Positions 8,797 to 17,558 of a stretch of DNA of 64,000 nucleotides are shown one piece after another. Source of the stretch: Buttiauxella gaviniae ATCC 51604 (GTDB lineage: Bacteria > Pseudomonadota > Gammaproteobacteria > Enterobacterales > Enterobacteriaceae); NCBI RefSeq assembly GCF_001654835.1, contig NZ_LXEP01000031.1, positions 186,001-250,000 of the forward strand. The letters run 5' to 3'. The notes beneath the pieces were generated by a model. That model had not been told where the DNA came from. It ran no database searches and was given only the letters and a program-made list of their open reading frames with translations. The position numbers were made by a program, and so were the translations under genes. How positions within the stretch are numbered: position 1 is the stretch's first letter; every line of letters starts with the position of its first letter.

Positions 8797-10461
8797 TTAT
8801 TTGTAAGCGGACTGGTGAACGCCTACTGCACGGCCTGATGGATCATTCATTGTTTTGAATGCTTCATCCCATTCGATGGCCTTAGCTGAAGAACAGGCAA
8901 CAGACGGGCCGCCTGGAACGCACTGCGCAGCGCTTGGCAGTGGGAATAACTCTTCAAAGATTTCACGATACAAATAAGCTTCTTTAGAGCCTGGTGTATT
9001 GTACGGGAAGCGATAGCTTGCGGTTTCCAACTGTTGGTCGGTGACCTGGCCCGCCGCAACTTCTTTCAGCGTGTCTATCCAGCTGTAACCTACCCCATCA
9101 GAGAATTGCTCTTTCTGACGCCATGCAACGCTTGCTGGCAGGTAAGATTCAAAACATTCACGCAGGATATGTTTTTCCATCTTGCCGTTGCCGCACATTT
9201 TGTCTTTCGGGTTGATGCGCATCGCTACATCAAGGAATTTCTTGTCCAGGAACGGTACGCGAGCTTCAACGCCCCAGGCTGACATCGCTTTGTTAGCGCG
9301 GGCACAGTCAAACATATGCAGAGCTTGCAGCTTGCGAACGGTCTCTTCATGCAGCTCTTTATCGTTTGGCGCTTTATGGAAGTACAGGTAGCCGCCAAAC
9401 ACTTCATCAGAACCTTCACCAGACAGGACCATCTTGATGCCCATTGCTTTGATTTTGCGTGACATCAAATACATTGGGGTAGAGGCACGAATGGTTGTCA
9501 CATCGTAAGTTTCAATGTGATAGATAACATCGCGAATCGCATCCAGGCCTTCTTGCACGGTGAAATGAATTTCGTGGTGCACAGTACCTAAGTGGTTTGC
9601 CACTTCTTGCGCTGCTATCAGGTCAGGAGAACCGACCAGGCCAACCGCAAAGGAGTGCAGTTGTGGCCACCAGGCTTCTGAACGCTCTTCATCTTCTACG
9701 CGTCGTGCAGCAAATTTCTTAGTAATTGCTGAAATAACAGATGAATCCAGACCACCGGACAGCAACACGCCGTATGGTACGTCAGACATCAGGTGGCTTT
9801 TTACGGAATCTTCCAGCGCCTGACGCAATTCGTCTTTGTCAGTCACGTTATCTTTTACTGCATCATATTCGAACCAGTCACGCTGGTAGTAACTGCGGAT
9901 TTCACCGTCTTTACTCCACAGATAACTGCCTGCCGGGAACTCTTTAATAGTGCGGCAAACAGGAACCAGCGCTTTCATTTCGGAAGCAACGTACATGTTG
10001 CCGTGTTCGTCATAACCCATATACAAAGGGATGATACCGATATGGTCACGGCCAATCAGGTAGGCGTCTTGTTTTTCGTCATACAGAATGAAGGCAAACA
10101 TACCTTGCAGATCGTCAAGGAATTCAGGGCCTTTTTCCTGGTAAAGCGCGAGGATAACTTCACAGTCAGAGCCTGTCTGGAATTCGTAACGGTCGCCATA
10201 TTCTGCACGCAGAGCCTGATGGTTGTAGATTTCGCCGTTCACAGCCAGAGCGTGAGTTTTTTCTTTGTTGTATAACGGCTGGGCGCCAGCGTTAACGTCA
10301 ACAATGGAGAGACGTTCATGGGAAAGAATGGCTTTATCGTTAGCGTAAACACCAGACCAGTCTGGGCCGCGATGGCGCATCAGGCGAGATAACTCGAGTG
10401 CTTTCTTACGCAATTCGACCGCATCGGTCTTGATATCCAGAACACCAAAAATTGAACACAT
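8797..10461 (-). CDS. asnB: Asparagine synthase B (glutamine-hydrolysing)
   Basis: 554 aa, as in E. coli. It makes asparagine from aspartate, glutamine and ATP. The N-terminal class II glutaminase domain starts MCSIFGV with the catalytic Cys2 and shows SGGLDSS, the ATP-pyrophosphatase loop of the C-terminal synthase domain, at about residues 232-238. VLSGEGSDEVFGGY is also typical. The gene is flanked by its own terminator and by about 280 bases that separate it from nagD, so it is a single-gene unit. Confidence 0.97.
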   Translation of the reverse strand: MCSIFGVLDIKTDAVELRKKALELSRLMRHRGPDWSGVYANDKAILSHERLSIVDVNAGAQPLYNKEKTHALAVNGEIYNHQALRAEYGDRYEFQTGSDCEVILALYQEKGPEFLDDLQGMFAFILYDEKQDAYLIGRDHIGIIPLYMGYDEHGNMYVASEMKALVPVCRTIKEFPAGSYLWSKDGEIRSYYQRDWFEYDAVKDNVTDKDELRQALEDSVKSHLMSDVPYGVLLSGGLDSSVISAITKKFAARRVEDEERSEAWWPQLHSFAVGLVGSPDLIAAQEVANHLGTVHHEIHFTVQEGLDAIRDVIYHIETYDVTTIRASTPMYLMSRKIKAMGIKMVLSGEGSDEVFGGYLYFHKAPNDKELHEETVRKLQALHMFDCARANKAMSAWGVEARVPFLDKKFLDVAMRINPKDKMCGNGKMEKHILRECFESYLPASVAWRQKEQFSDGVGYSWIDTLKEVAAGQVTDQQLETASYRFPYNTPGSKEAYLYREIFEELFPLPSAAQCVPGGPSVACSSAKAIEWDEAFKTMNDPSGRAVGVHQSAYK

Positions 10462-10702
10462 AGAACTCTCTCCGTAATGCTTCTTTGAGCCATTAAATAG
10501 TTATGCTGCATCGCATGACTATGAAAATGCGCAATCATTGATGTGAAAGCAAGTCCTTTAGCCCTGGAGGGATAAATAGTTCAATGGTGATTATTGATTA
10601 CTGAAAAATGATGAGAAAATGAGCGGAATAATTAGCGGATCAGCAATTATTGGTGAAATCGCCAGGCTGGCATTCAGTGAAAGATAAAATGATTGTTGAA
10701 TC

Positions 10703-10733
10703 GATAAAACGCCCGGCAAAAACCGGGCGAATC
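10703..10733 (-). terminator. Terminator of the nagBACD operon
   Basis: CGCCCGG-tttttg-CCGGGCG on the minus strand followed by TTTTATC; it lies just past the nagD stop. Confidence 0.85.
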
Positions 10734-10738
10734 AAGAA

Positions 10739-11491
10739 TTAGATAATATCGACTTCAGCGACTGACGGGTAAATCCAGGAAGGGCGGAACGGCATAGCAT
10801 CAATGTCGTTTAGCGTCGAAACACCCGACAGTACCAGAATGGTTTCTAAACCAGCCTGGAAGCCTGCGAGGATATCAGTACGCAAGTTATCGCCAACAAT
10901 AACGGTATGCTCTGAATGCGCCTGCATCTTGTTAAGTGCTGCGCGGATAATCCACGGGCTTGGTTTTCCAACACAGAATGGTTTGCGGCCAGAAATTTTC
11001 TCGATACCCGCGCAAAGCGCACCACAGGCTGGATAGTAACCACGGCCATGTGTATCTGGGTTAGTCGCAATAAAGCGCGCACCGTTTGCTACGAAGTAGG
11101 CGGCCTTATGCATCATTTCCCAGTTATAAGAACGGGTTTCACCGACAATTACAAAGTCAGGGTTGATATCGGTGATAGTAAAGCCTGCTTTATAAAGCTC
11201 ATGAATCAATGCGCCTTCACCAACAACGTACGCTTTTTTTCCTTCCTGACGGCGCAGGAAATCCGCGGTTGCCATTGCGGAGGTATAAAAGACGCTGTCC
11301 GGCACATCAATACCCGCGGATGCAAAACGGTTCGCGAGATCCTGACCTGTCTGCGACGGGTAGTTAGTCAGCAGAACCAGCGGCATACCCTTTTCCATGA
11401 TGCGGGCTAAGAATTCATTAGCACCCGGTACGGCGACGTTATCGTGCATCAGCACGCCGTCAATATCACAAATTACATTCTGAATGGTCAT
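10739..11491 (-). CDS. nagD: HAD-family nucleotide phosphatase NagD (UmpH)
   Basis: 250 aa, as in E. coli. NagD/UmpH dephosphorylates UMP and other nucleoside monophosphates despite its place in an amino-sugar operon. HAD motif I is DIDGVLMHD (nucleophile Asp9 with DxD), motif II is LLTNYPS and motif IV is VIVGDNLRTDI; the C2-type cap lies between. It follows nagC by 73 bases and ends the operon. Confidence 0.96.
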   Translation of the reverse strand: MTIQNVICDIDGVLMHDNVAVPGANEFLARIMEKGMPLVLLTNYPSQTGQDLANRFASAGIDVPDSVFYTSAMATADFLRRQEGKKAYVVGEGALIHELYKAGFTITDINPDFVIVGETRSYNWEMMHKAAYFVANGARFIATNPDTHGRGYYPACGALCAGIEKISGRKPFCVGKPSPWIIRAALNKMQAHSEHTVIVGDNLRTDILAGFQAGLETILVLSGVSTLNDIDAMPFRPSWIYPSVAEVDII

Positions 11492-11564
11492 TAACAGCTC
11501 ATGCTCACATTTCTGGAGGGCGTAAAGAAGGCGTAACTATAGCGTAAAAAAGCGTGTGACTGGA

Positions 11565-12785
11565 TTAACTTTCCAGCAAACGTTGAAGCAGAACGCCATT
11601 CAGCATCGAACGTTTTACCAAAGCAAAGGCACCAATGGCTGAACGGTCATCGAGTTTTGAGCACACGACGGGTAGGTTCTTACGGAATGCTTTCAATACC
11701 TGAGTATTGATGCAGGCTTCGATAGCGGGAAGAAGCACTTTTTCGGCTTCGATGATTTCCCCAGCAATGACTACTTTTTGCGGATTAAACAGGTTAATCG
11801 CGATGGAAATAGCTTTGCCTAAGTGGCGACCAACATGTTCAATCACTTCGCAGGCCAAGGAATCGCCCTTGTTCGCAGCTTTACAAATCGCGGTAATATC
11901 GCAGTCTTCAAGTGTCAGGCGGCTGTTATAACCTTGCTCAAGTAAATGGCGCACACGGTGTTCAATAGCAGCATTGGCGGCGATAGTTTCCAGGCAGCCA
12001 AAGTTCCCGCAGTGGCAGCGCTCGCCTAATGGGTCAACCTGAATATGGCCAATTTCACCAACGTTGCCGTTGCGGCCAATAAAAATACGTCCATTAGACA
12101 AAATCCCCGCACCTGTACCACGGTGGACTCGCACCAAAATGGAGTCATCGCAATCGTGCGTTGCACCAAAGTAGTGCTCGGCAAGAGCCAGGCTACGGAT
12201 ATCGTGACCCACATAACAGGTCACTTTGAACTGTTTTTCCAGGCTATCGACTAACGACCAGTTATTCACCTGGATATGCGGCATGTAACGAATCACACCG
12301 CTTTCAGGATCGACCAGGCCTGGCAGGATTACGGAAATCGCAATCAGCTCACGCATTTTACGTGTGTTTTGTTCGATAAATTGGGCAATAGCGTTTAGCA
12401 GTGCATGCTCGAGCGTTTCCTGAGTTCGTTCAGGAAGAGAATAATGCTCTTCGGCAATCGGTTTAGCGCTAAGGTCAAATAGCGTGATGGTTGCATCGTG
12501 GCGGCCAAGACGTACGCCAATAGCATGGAAATTGCGGGTTTCTGTGATAATTGAGATAGCGCGGCGGCCCCCGGTGGAAGCCTGTTGATCAACTTCTTTG
12601 ATCAGTCCGCGCTCAATTAACTGGCGAGTAATTTTCGTGACGCTGGCAGGTGCTAGCTGGCTCTGTTCGGCAATCTGAATGCGAGAGATTGGCCCATGTT
12701 GGTCAATCAGGCGATATACCGCCGCGCTATTCAGTTGTTTTACCAGATCGACATTACCAATTTGAGCCTGTCCGCCAGTCGTCAT
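11565..12785 (-). CDS. nagC: NagC, GlcNAc-responsive transcriptional repressor (ROK family)
   Basis: 406 aa, as in E. coli. An N-terminal winged helix (about residues 17-75, with ISRIQIAEQSQLAPASVTKITRQL) binds operators, and a C-terminal ROK sugar-kinase-like domain senses GlcNAc-6-P. The zinc motif CHCGNFGCLE is intact. It represses nagBACD, nagE and chiPQ, and boxes for it are present in front of all three units in this window. Spacing to nagA is 7 bases. Confidence 0.97.
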   Translation of the reverse strand: MTTGGQAQIGNVDLVKQLNSAAVYRLIDQHGPISRIQIAEQSQLAPASVTKITRQLIERGLIKEVDQQASTGGRRAISIITETRNFHAIGVRLGRHDATITLFDLSAKPIAEEHYSLPERTQETLEHALLNAIAQFIEQNTRKMRELIAISVILPGLVDPESGVIRYMPHIQVNNWSLVDSLEKQFKVTCYVGHDIRSLALAEHYFGATHDCDDSILVRVHRGTGAGILSNGRIFIGRNGNVGEIGHIQVDPLGERCHCGNFGCLETIAANAAIEHRVRHLLEQGYNSRLTLEDCDITAICKAANKGDSLACEVIEHVGRHLGKAISIAINLFNPQKVVIAGEIIEAEKVLLPAIEACINTQVLKAFRKNLPVVCSKLDDRSAIGAFALVKRSMLNGVLLQRLLES

Positions 12786-12792
12786 GCCTTAA

Positions 12793-13941
12793 TTACTCAG
12801 TTACGACCTCGTTACCATTAACAAAGGTCTTGGTGATTTTAAAATCGCGGGTAAAGGTCGTCAGGTTGGCGACTTTCCCTGCTTCAATAGTACCTAATTG
12901 CTGCTCTACACCCATTGCACGGGCAGGGTAGAGGGTAGCCATACGTAAGACTTCGTCTAATGCGATGCCCGCATGCTCAACTAGGTTACACACCCCTTCA
13001 ATCATCGTCAGGGCTGAACCGCTCAGCGTACCGTTCTCATCTACGCATAAACCATCACGGTAGTATATTGTTTTTCCTGCGAAAATGAACTCATCGATAT
13101 TTGCGCCTGCCGGAGCAGTTGCATCAGTCACCAGGCACAGCTTATCGCCCTTGACCTTTTTCGCAGTACGAATATTGGCATAGTCCACATGTAAACCATC
13201 GGCAATGATACCGCAGTAAACATCTGGCTCATCAAAAATGGCCCCAGCAAGACCCGGTTCGCGGCCAGTAATATACGGCATTGCGTTGAAAAGGTGGGTT
13301 GCGAAGGTGATGCCTGCACGGAAGCCGACTTTAGCTTCTTTTACAGTGGCATTGGAATGCCCGGCTGAAACGATAATGCCGGAAGCAACCAGTTTACTAA
13401 TCACTTCAGGCCCAACCATTTCTGGTGCCAAAGTGACTTTAGTGATCACCTCTGCGTTTTGGCACAGGAAATCAACTAGTTCTGCATCAGGTTTACGCAC
13501 GAAGCTTGGATTGTGCGTTCCTTTTTTCACCATGTTTAACCATGGGCCTTCAAGATGCAGACCGAGAGCCTGGTGCTGATATTTCGCCAGGTATTCGCGC
13601 ATCACTTTCACGCCTTGCTTCATCAGCTCATCGCTGCTGGTGATCAGTGTCGGTAAGTAGCTGGTACAGCCAGAACGCTCGTTGGCTTTCTGCATGATTT
13701 CCAGCGTTTCAACGGTAACCGCATCTGCGGAATCGTTGAACTGAACGCCACCACAACCATTAAGCTGCACATCAATAAAACCGGGGGCGATGATTGCACC
13801 GCCCACATCGCGAGTCTCAATACCCGCAGGGAGATCTGAGCGCGGGCAAACGCGTTCAATCAGGCCGTTCGCGATAATAACCGCGTGATCATCAAGAATT
13901 TCATGGCCGGTATAAATCCGACCGTGAGTTAATGCAAACAT
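12793..13941 (-). CDS. nagA: N-acetylglucosamine-6-phosphate deacetylase
   Basis: 382 aa, as in E. coli. It removes acetate from GlcNAc-6-P to give GlcN-6-P. Amidohydrolase-fold motifs are visible: [19 protein letters not shown] (metal-site Glu), SAGHSNA (His), THLFNAMP (His) and [10 protein letters not shown] (catalytic Asp). An internally deleted ERIC palindrome lies between nagB and this gene, lengthening the intergenic part of the polycistronic mRNA. Confidence 0.96.
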   Translation of the reverse strand: MFALTHGRIYTGHEILDDHAVIIANGLIERVCPRSDLPAGIETRDVGGAIIAPGFIDVQLNGCGGVQFNDSADAVTVETLEIMQKANERSGCTSYLPTLITSSDELMKQGVKVMREYLAKYQHQALGLHLEGPWLNMVKKGTHNPSFVRKPDAELVDFLCQNAEVITKVTLAPEMVGPEVISKLVASGIIVSAGHSNATVKEAKVGFRAGITFATHLFNAMPYITGREPGLAGAIFDEPDVYCGIIADGLHVDYANIRTAKKVKGDKLCLVTDATAPAGANIDEFIFAGKTIYYRDGLCVDENGTLSGSALTMIEGVCNLVEHAGIALDEVLRMATLYPARAMGVEQQLGTIEAGKVANLTTFTRDFKITKTFVNGNEVVTE

Positions 13942-13954
13942 AGGTACCCCCGGT

Positions 13955-14016
13955 TATACCCTTCATACTTCAAGTTGCAGGGATGTTGGCTGCAACTCGA
14001 ATTATTTAGGGTATAA
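13955..14016. repeat. ERIC element with internal deletion (about 62 bp)
   Basis: Only the two outer arms remain: TATACCCTTCATACTTCAAG plus GTTGCAGG, and TGCAACTCGAATTATTTAGGG plus TATA. The central CACTTACTTA-type core is lost. It lies between nagB and nagA in the operon and can fold as a hairpin in the mRNA. Confidence 0.85.
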
Positions 14017-14024
14017 GTTAGTAT

Positions 14025-14825
14025 TTAAAGATCTTTGATGTTTTCTGCTTCTAATTCGTTGAAGTACTTCAGCGTCTTAACTTTGAGTTCCATGGTGGAT
14101 GGCTCATCACACACGACGACTGCTTTAGGGTGCAGTTGCAGACAGCTAATAGTCCACATGTGATTCACGTTGCCTTCCACTGCTGCTTGCAGAGCTTGCG
14201 CTTTCAGATGACCAATTACCAAAATCATCACTTCTTCTGCATCAAGCAGAGTGCCCACGCCCACAGTCAGCGCAAATTTTGGAACCTGAGTAACATCGCC
14301 ATCAAAGAAACGGGAGTTTGCAACACGGGTGTCATGAGTCAGCGTTTTGATACGAGTACGTGAAGCCAGAGAAGAAGCCGGTTCGTTGAACGCGATGTGA
14401 CCATCGTTGCCCACGCCACCCATAAACAGGTGAATTTTACCGTATGAACGAATTTTTTCTTCATAACGACGGCACTCTGCGTCAACATCATCAGCATTGC
14501 CATTCAGCAGGTTGATATTTTCCGCTGGAATATCAACATGATCAAAGAAATTGCGGTGCATGAACGTATGATAGCTTTCTGGATGCTCTTTTGGCAGACC
14601 AACGTACTCATCCATATTAAAGGTGACGACGTTTTTAAAGCTAACCTGGCCCGCTTTGTGCATCTCTACCAGCGCTTTATATGCTTCAAGTGGAGTACCA
14701 CCGGTTGGCAGGCCGAGCACGAAAGGACGATCTGCTGTCGGATTAAACGCATTGATACGCTTAACGATATGGCGTGCTGCCCATTTGCCAACTTGAGCTG
14801 GGGTAGCCAGGGGAATCAGTCTCAT
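14025..14825 (-). CDS. nagB: Glucosamine-6-phosphate deaminase
   Basis: 266 aa, as in E. coli. It converts GlcN-6-P to fructose-6-P and ammonia and is activated by GlcNAc-6-P. Catalytic and lid segments are present: [16 protein letters not shown] (Asp72), [14 protein letters not shown] (Asp141, His143, Glu148). Two adjacent ATGs exist (14828 and 14825); I took the second because its distance from GAGGTGA is better and it gives MRLIPL. First gene of nagBACD. Confidence 0.97.
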   Translation of the reverse strand: MRLIPLATPAQVGKWAARHIVKRINAFNPTADRPFVLGLPTGGTPLEAYKALVEMHKAGQVSFKNVVTFNMDEYVGLPKEHPESYHTFMHRNFFDHVDIPAENINLLNGNADDVDAECRRYEEKIRSYGKIHLFMGGVGNDGHIAFNEPASSLASRTRIKTLTHDTRVANSRFFDGDVTQVPKFALTVGVGTLLDAEEVMILVIGHLKAQALQAAVEGNVNHMWTISCLQLHPKAVVVCDEPSTMELKVKTLKYFNELEAENIKDL

Positions 14826-14928
14826 CATTCACCTCATAAGTTAATAGAAAGTAGCTTTAGCCAGATTGTTATCCGAACCCTCTAAGGGTAAACCAGTTTA
14901 GAACCAGTTATTACGGGATCAATCCGTC

Positions 14929-14953
14929 TTGATTTTTCGGATGATAAAATAAG
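14929..14953 (-). promoter_or_regulatory. NagC operator, nagB side
   Basis: On the minus strand CTTATTTTATCATCCGAAAAATCAA fits the NagC pattern TT...TTTT-N-CGAAAA...AA (here given in two halves: CTTATTTTATC and ATCCGAAAAATCAA). Its centre is about 95 bases from that of the nagE box, close to nine helical turns, as in the looped E. coli nagE-nagB region. Confidence 0.65.
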
Positions 14954-14997
14954 TTTTAGTCGATAGCTAGCCAAAGGGGAGTGGAATAACAATATTT

Positions 14998-15013
14998 GGT
15001 GATTTTAATCACA
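14998..15013. promoter_or_regulatory. CRP binding site between nagB and nagE
   Basis: GGTGATTTTAATCACA, read on the other strand TGTGATTAAAATCACC, matches TGTGA-N6-TCACA in 9 of 10 positions. It lies between the two NagC boxes, as the CRP site does in E. coli. Confidence 0.75.
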
Positions 15014-15024
15014 AAAAAAGGGTG

Positions 15025-15048
15025 TTTAATTTGCGATACGAATTAATT
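15025..15048 (+). promoter_or_regulatory. NagC operator, nagE side
   Basis: TTTAATTTGCGATACGAATTAATT (written as TTTAATTTGCGA plus TACGAATTAATT) is a symmetric NagC box. It lies about 110 bases upstream of the nagE start. Confidence 0.75.
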
Positions 15049-15158
15049 TTTCACACACTCTGAAAGTTGGCGAATCTTCGTCATGCTTTCAAGGTTTGTT
15101 ACACAATAATAAAACTGCTTTGAACGAGCCTTAACGGGGTCTCATAGGGGGAATTAAC

Positions 15159-17180
15159 GTGAGTATTCTAGGTTATATGCAAAAGGTTGGCCGTGCGCTG
15201 ATGGTGCCGGTAGCCACGCTACCAGCCGCAGCCATTTTAATGGGTGTTGGTTACTGGATTGACCCGGTTAGCTGGGGTGGTGATAGCGCATTAGCTGCGT
15301 TGTTCATCAAATCTGGTGCTGCAATCATTGACCACATGGGAGTGCTGTTTGCCATTGGTGTGGCTTACGGTATGTCCAAAGATAAAGATGGTGCTGCTGC
15401 ACTAACCGGTTTTGTCGGTTTCCTGGTTTTGACGACTCTCTGTTCGCCAGCCGCTGTTTCCATGATCAAACACATTCCGTTGGATCAGGTTCCATTGGCG
15501 TTCACTAAAATTGAAAACCAATTTGTGGGCATCATGGTGGGGATCATCTCCGCAGAGTTGTACAACCGTTTCAGCAGCGTCGAGTTGCCGAAAGCGTTGT
15601 CCTTCTTCAGCGGTCGTCGCCTGGTTCCAATTCTTACCTCATTTGTGATGATTGCTGTTGCCTTCATCATGATGTTTATCTGGCCAATCGTTTTCAGCGG
15701 CCTGGTGAACTTTGGTGAGCACATCCAGAAAATGGGTTCAATTGGCGCAGGTGTTTATGCGTTCTTTAACCGTCTTCTGATTCCAGTTGGCCTGCATCAC
15801 GCTTTGAACTCCGTGTTCTGGTTTGACGTTGCAGGTATTAACGATATTCCTAAATTCCTTGGCGGTGCTAAATCTATCGCTGAAGGTACTGGTATCGTTG
15901 GTATTACTGGTCGCTATCAGGCTGGCTTCTTCCCAATCATGATGTTTGGCCTTCCTGGTGCTGCATTGGCAATTTACCACTGCGCGCGCCCTGAAAATAA
16001 AGCCAAAGTATTGGGTATTATGATGGCGGGTGCGTTTGCTGCCTTCTTTACTGGTATCACCGAACCGTTAGAATTCTCCTTCATGTTCGTGGCTCCAGTT
16101 CTGTATCTGATTCACGCAGTGCTGACCGGTATCTCTGTATTTATCGCAGCAAGCATGCATTGGATTGCTGGTTTCGGCTTCAGTGCTGGTCTGGTGGATA
16201 TGGTGCTTTCTACCCGTAACCCACTGGCGACACATTGGTACATGCTGATTCCGCAAGGCATCGTGTTCTTCGTGATTTACTACGTTGTGTTCCGTTTCAC
16301 TATCCTCAAATTCAATCTGTTGACTCCAGGTCGTGAACTGGCTGTTGCAGGTGATGAAACTGATGGTCAGGACGTGAATGTCAGCGGCAATACCAATCAA
16401 GATGTTAATGAGTTGGCTCGTCAGTACATCGCAGCGGTAGGTGGTTCAGCTAACCTTACTGGTATTGATGCATGTATCACTCGTCTGCGTCTGAACGTGA
16501 AAGACTCTTCATTGGTTAATGAAGCGTTGGCGAAACGTCTGGGTGCAACCGGTGTTATCCGTCTGAACAAAACCAGCGTGCAAATTATTGTTGGCTTCGT
16601 AGCTGAGAAAATCGCCAACTCTATGAAGACTGTAGGTGAAGTTGCTGCTGCTCCTGTGAGTACAGCTGCCGCGGCGCCAGTGGCTGCTGCTAAACCACAA
16701 GCAGTTCCAAATGCTGTAACCATCGCTGCTCTGGTTTCACCAGTGACAGGTGATGTGGTTGCGCTGGATCAGGTTCCTGATGAAGCCTTCGCCAGCAAAG
16801 CTGTTGGTGATGGTGTTGCTGTTAAGCCAACTGGAAAAACAGTTGTCGCTCCAGCTGCCGGTACTATCGTAAAAATCTTTAATACCAACCATGCGTTCTG
16901 CCTGGAAACCGAGAAAGGTGCAGAAATCGTTGTCCATATGGGCATTGATACTGTCGCACTGAACGGCCAGGGCTTTACTCGTTTGGTAGAAGAGGGTGCT
17001 GAAGTGGTTGCTGGCCAGCCGATTCTGGAAATGGATCTTGATTTCCTGAATGCTAATGCCCGCTCCATGATTAGCCCAGTAGTTTGTAGCAACATCGACG
17101 ACTACAGTGGTCTGGTACTCCAGGCACAAGGTTCTGTTGTTGCGGGGCAAACACCTCTGTACGAAATTAAAGGCAAATAA
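15159..17180 (+). CDS. nagE: PTS N-acetylglucosamine transporter, EIICBA
   Basis: 673 aa (E. coli 648), GTG start after AGGGGGAAT. It imports and phosphorylates GlcNAc. Order of domains: EIIC membrane domain (about 1-390, with the FTGITEPLEF substrate motif), EIIB (Cys439 in IDACITRLRL), an Ala/Pro/Val linker, and EIIA (His593 in VVHMGIDTV). The EIIA half reads almost identically to E. coli NagE as I remember it, whereas EIIC does not (for instance an insert with GYWIDPVSWGGDSALAAL and a different loop around 90-115). It could be a recombinant or a distinct NagE lineage. Operators for NagC and CRP lie upstream; an ERIC and a strong terminator follow. Confidence 0.93.
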   Translation: MSILGYMQKVGRALMVPVATLPAAAILMGVGYWIDPVSWGGDSALAALFIKSGAAIIDHMGVLFAIGVAYGMSKDKDGAAALTGFVGFLVLTTLCSPAAVSMIKHIPLDQVPLAFTKIENQFVGIMVGIISAELYNRFSSVELPKALSFFSGRRLVPILTSFVMIAVAFIMMFIWPIVFSGLVNFGEHIQKMGSIGAGVYAFFNRLLIPVGLHHALNSVFWFDVAGINDIPKFLGGAKSIAEGTGIVGITGRYQAGFFPIMMFGLPGAALAIYHCARPENKAKVLGIMMAGAFAAFFTGITEPLEFSFMFVAPVLYLIHAVLTGISVFIAASMHWIAGFGFSAGLVDMVLSTRNPLATHWYMLIPQGIVFFVIYYVVFRFTILKFNLLTPGRELAVAGDETDGQDVNVSGNTNQDVNELARQYIAAVGGSANLTGIDACITRLRLNVKDSSLVNEALAKRLGATGVIRLNKTSVQIIVGFVAEKIANSMKTVGEVAAAPVSTAAAAPVAAAKPQAVPNAVTIAALVSPVTGDVVALDQVPDEAFASKAVGDGVAVKPTGKTVVAPAAGTIVKIFNTNHAFCLETEKGAEIVVHMGIDTVALNGQGFTRLVEEGAEVVAGQPILEMDLDFLNANARSMISPVVCSNIDDYSGLVLQAQGSVVAGQTPLYEIKGK

Positions 17181-17196
17181 TCGCTCCTGAGTTATG

Positions 17197-17394
17197 TACC
17201 CAAAATAATGCGAGTTGCATCGCGGCGGCAAGAGAACGAGTCCCGATGAGCTTAGTGTACTAAGTTGATTACTCGGCCCATCCATGGGCCTCACCCCTTC
17301 GGGGCGCTACTCACAGCGTTCAAATTTGCTCCTGGCAGATTTGTCGGGTGAGTGAACGTAGCCAACAAAGATGCAACTTGAAGTATGAAGGGTA
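17197..17394. repeat. ERIC element with an insert of about 72 bp
   Basis: The outer parts are a standard ERIC (start TACCCAAAATAATGCGAG, GGCGGCAAGAG; end GTGAACGTAGCCAAC, TGCAACTTGAAGTATGAAGG). The centre at about 17271-17342 is interrupted by extra DNA that starts ACTCGGCCCATCCATGGGCC, contains CACCCCTTCGGGG and later CAGCGTTCAAA. A related insert occurs in the ERIC at 34568-34743. The element lies between nagE and its terminator. Confidence 0.85.
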
Positions 17395-17407
17395 AGATTG
17401 TGCCTTT

Positions 17408-17443
17408 AGCGGCTGGAGAGTCTTTTCTCCAGCCGCTTTTTTA
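17408..17443 (+). terminator. Rho-independent terminator after nagE
   Basis: AGCGGCTGGAGA and TCTCCAGCCGCT form a perfect 12-bp stem with a 6-base loop, followed by TTTTTTAT. Confidence 0.92.
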
Positions 17444-17558
17444 TGCCCTCCCGTCCGTCCTTCCCGATACCCTTATTTATGCAACTAAAGGTTGTTTCCG
17501 ACGCTTGCTTATAAGATCATGTGTCGATAACTAAAGTTTTTGCACAGAGGAACCCGCG

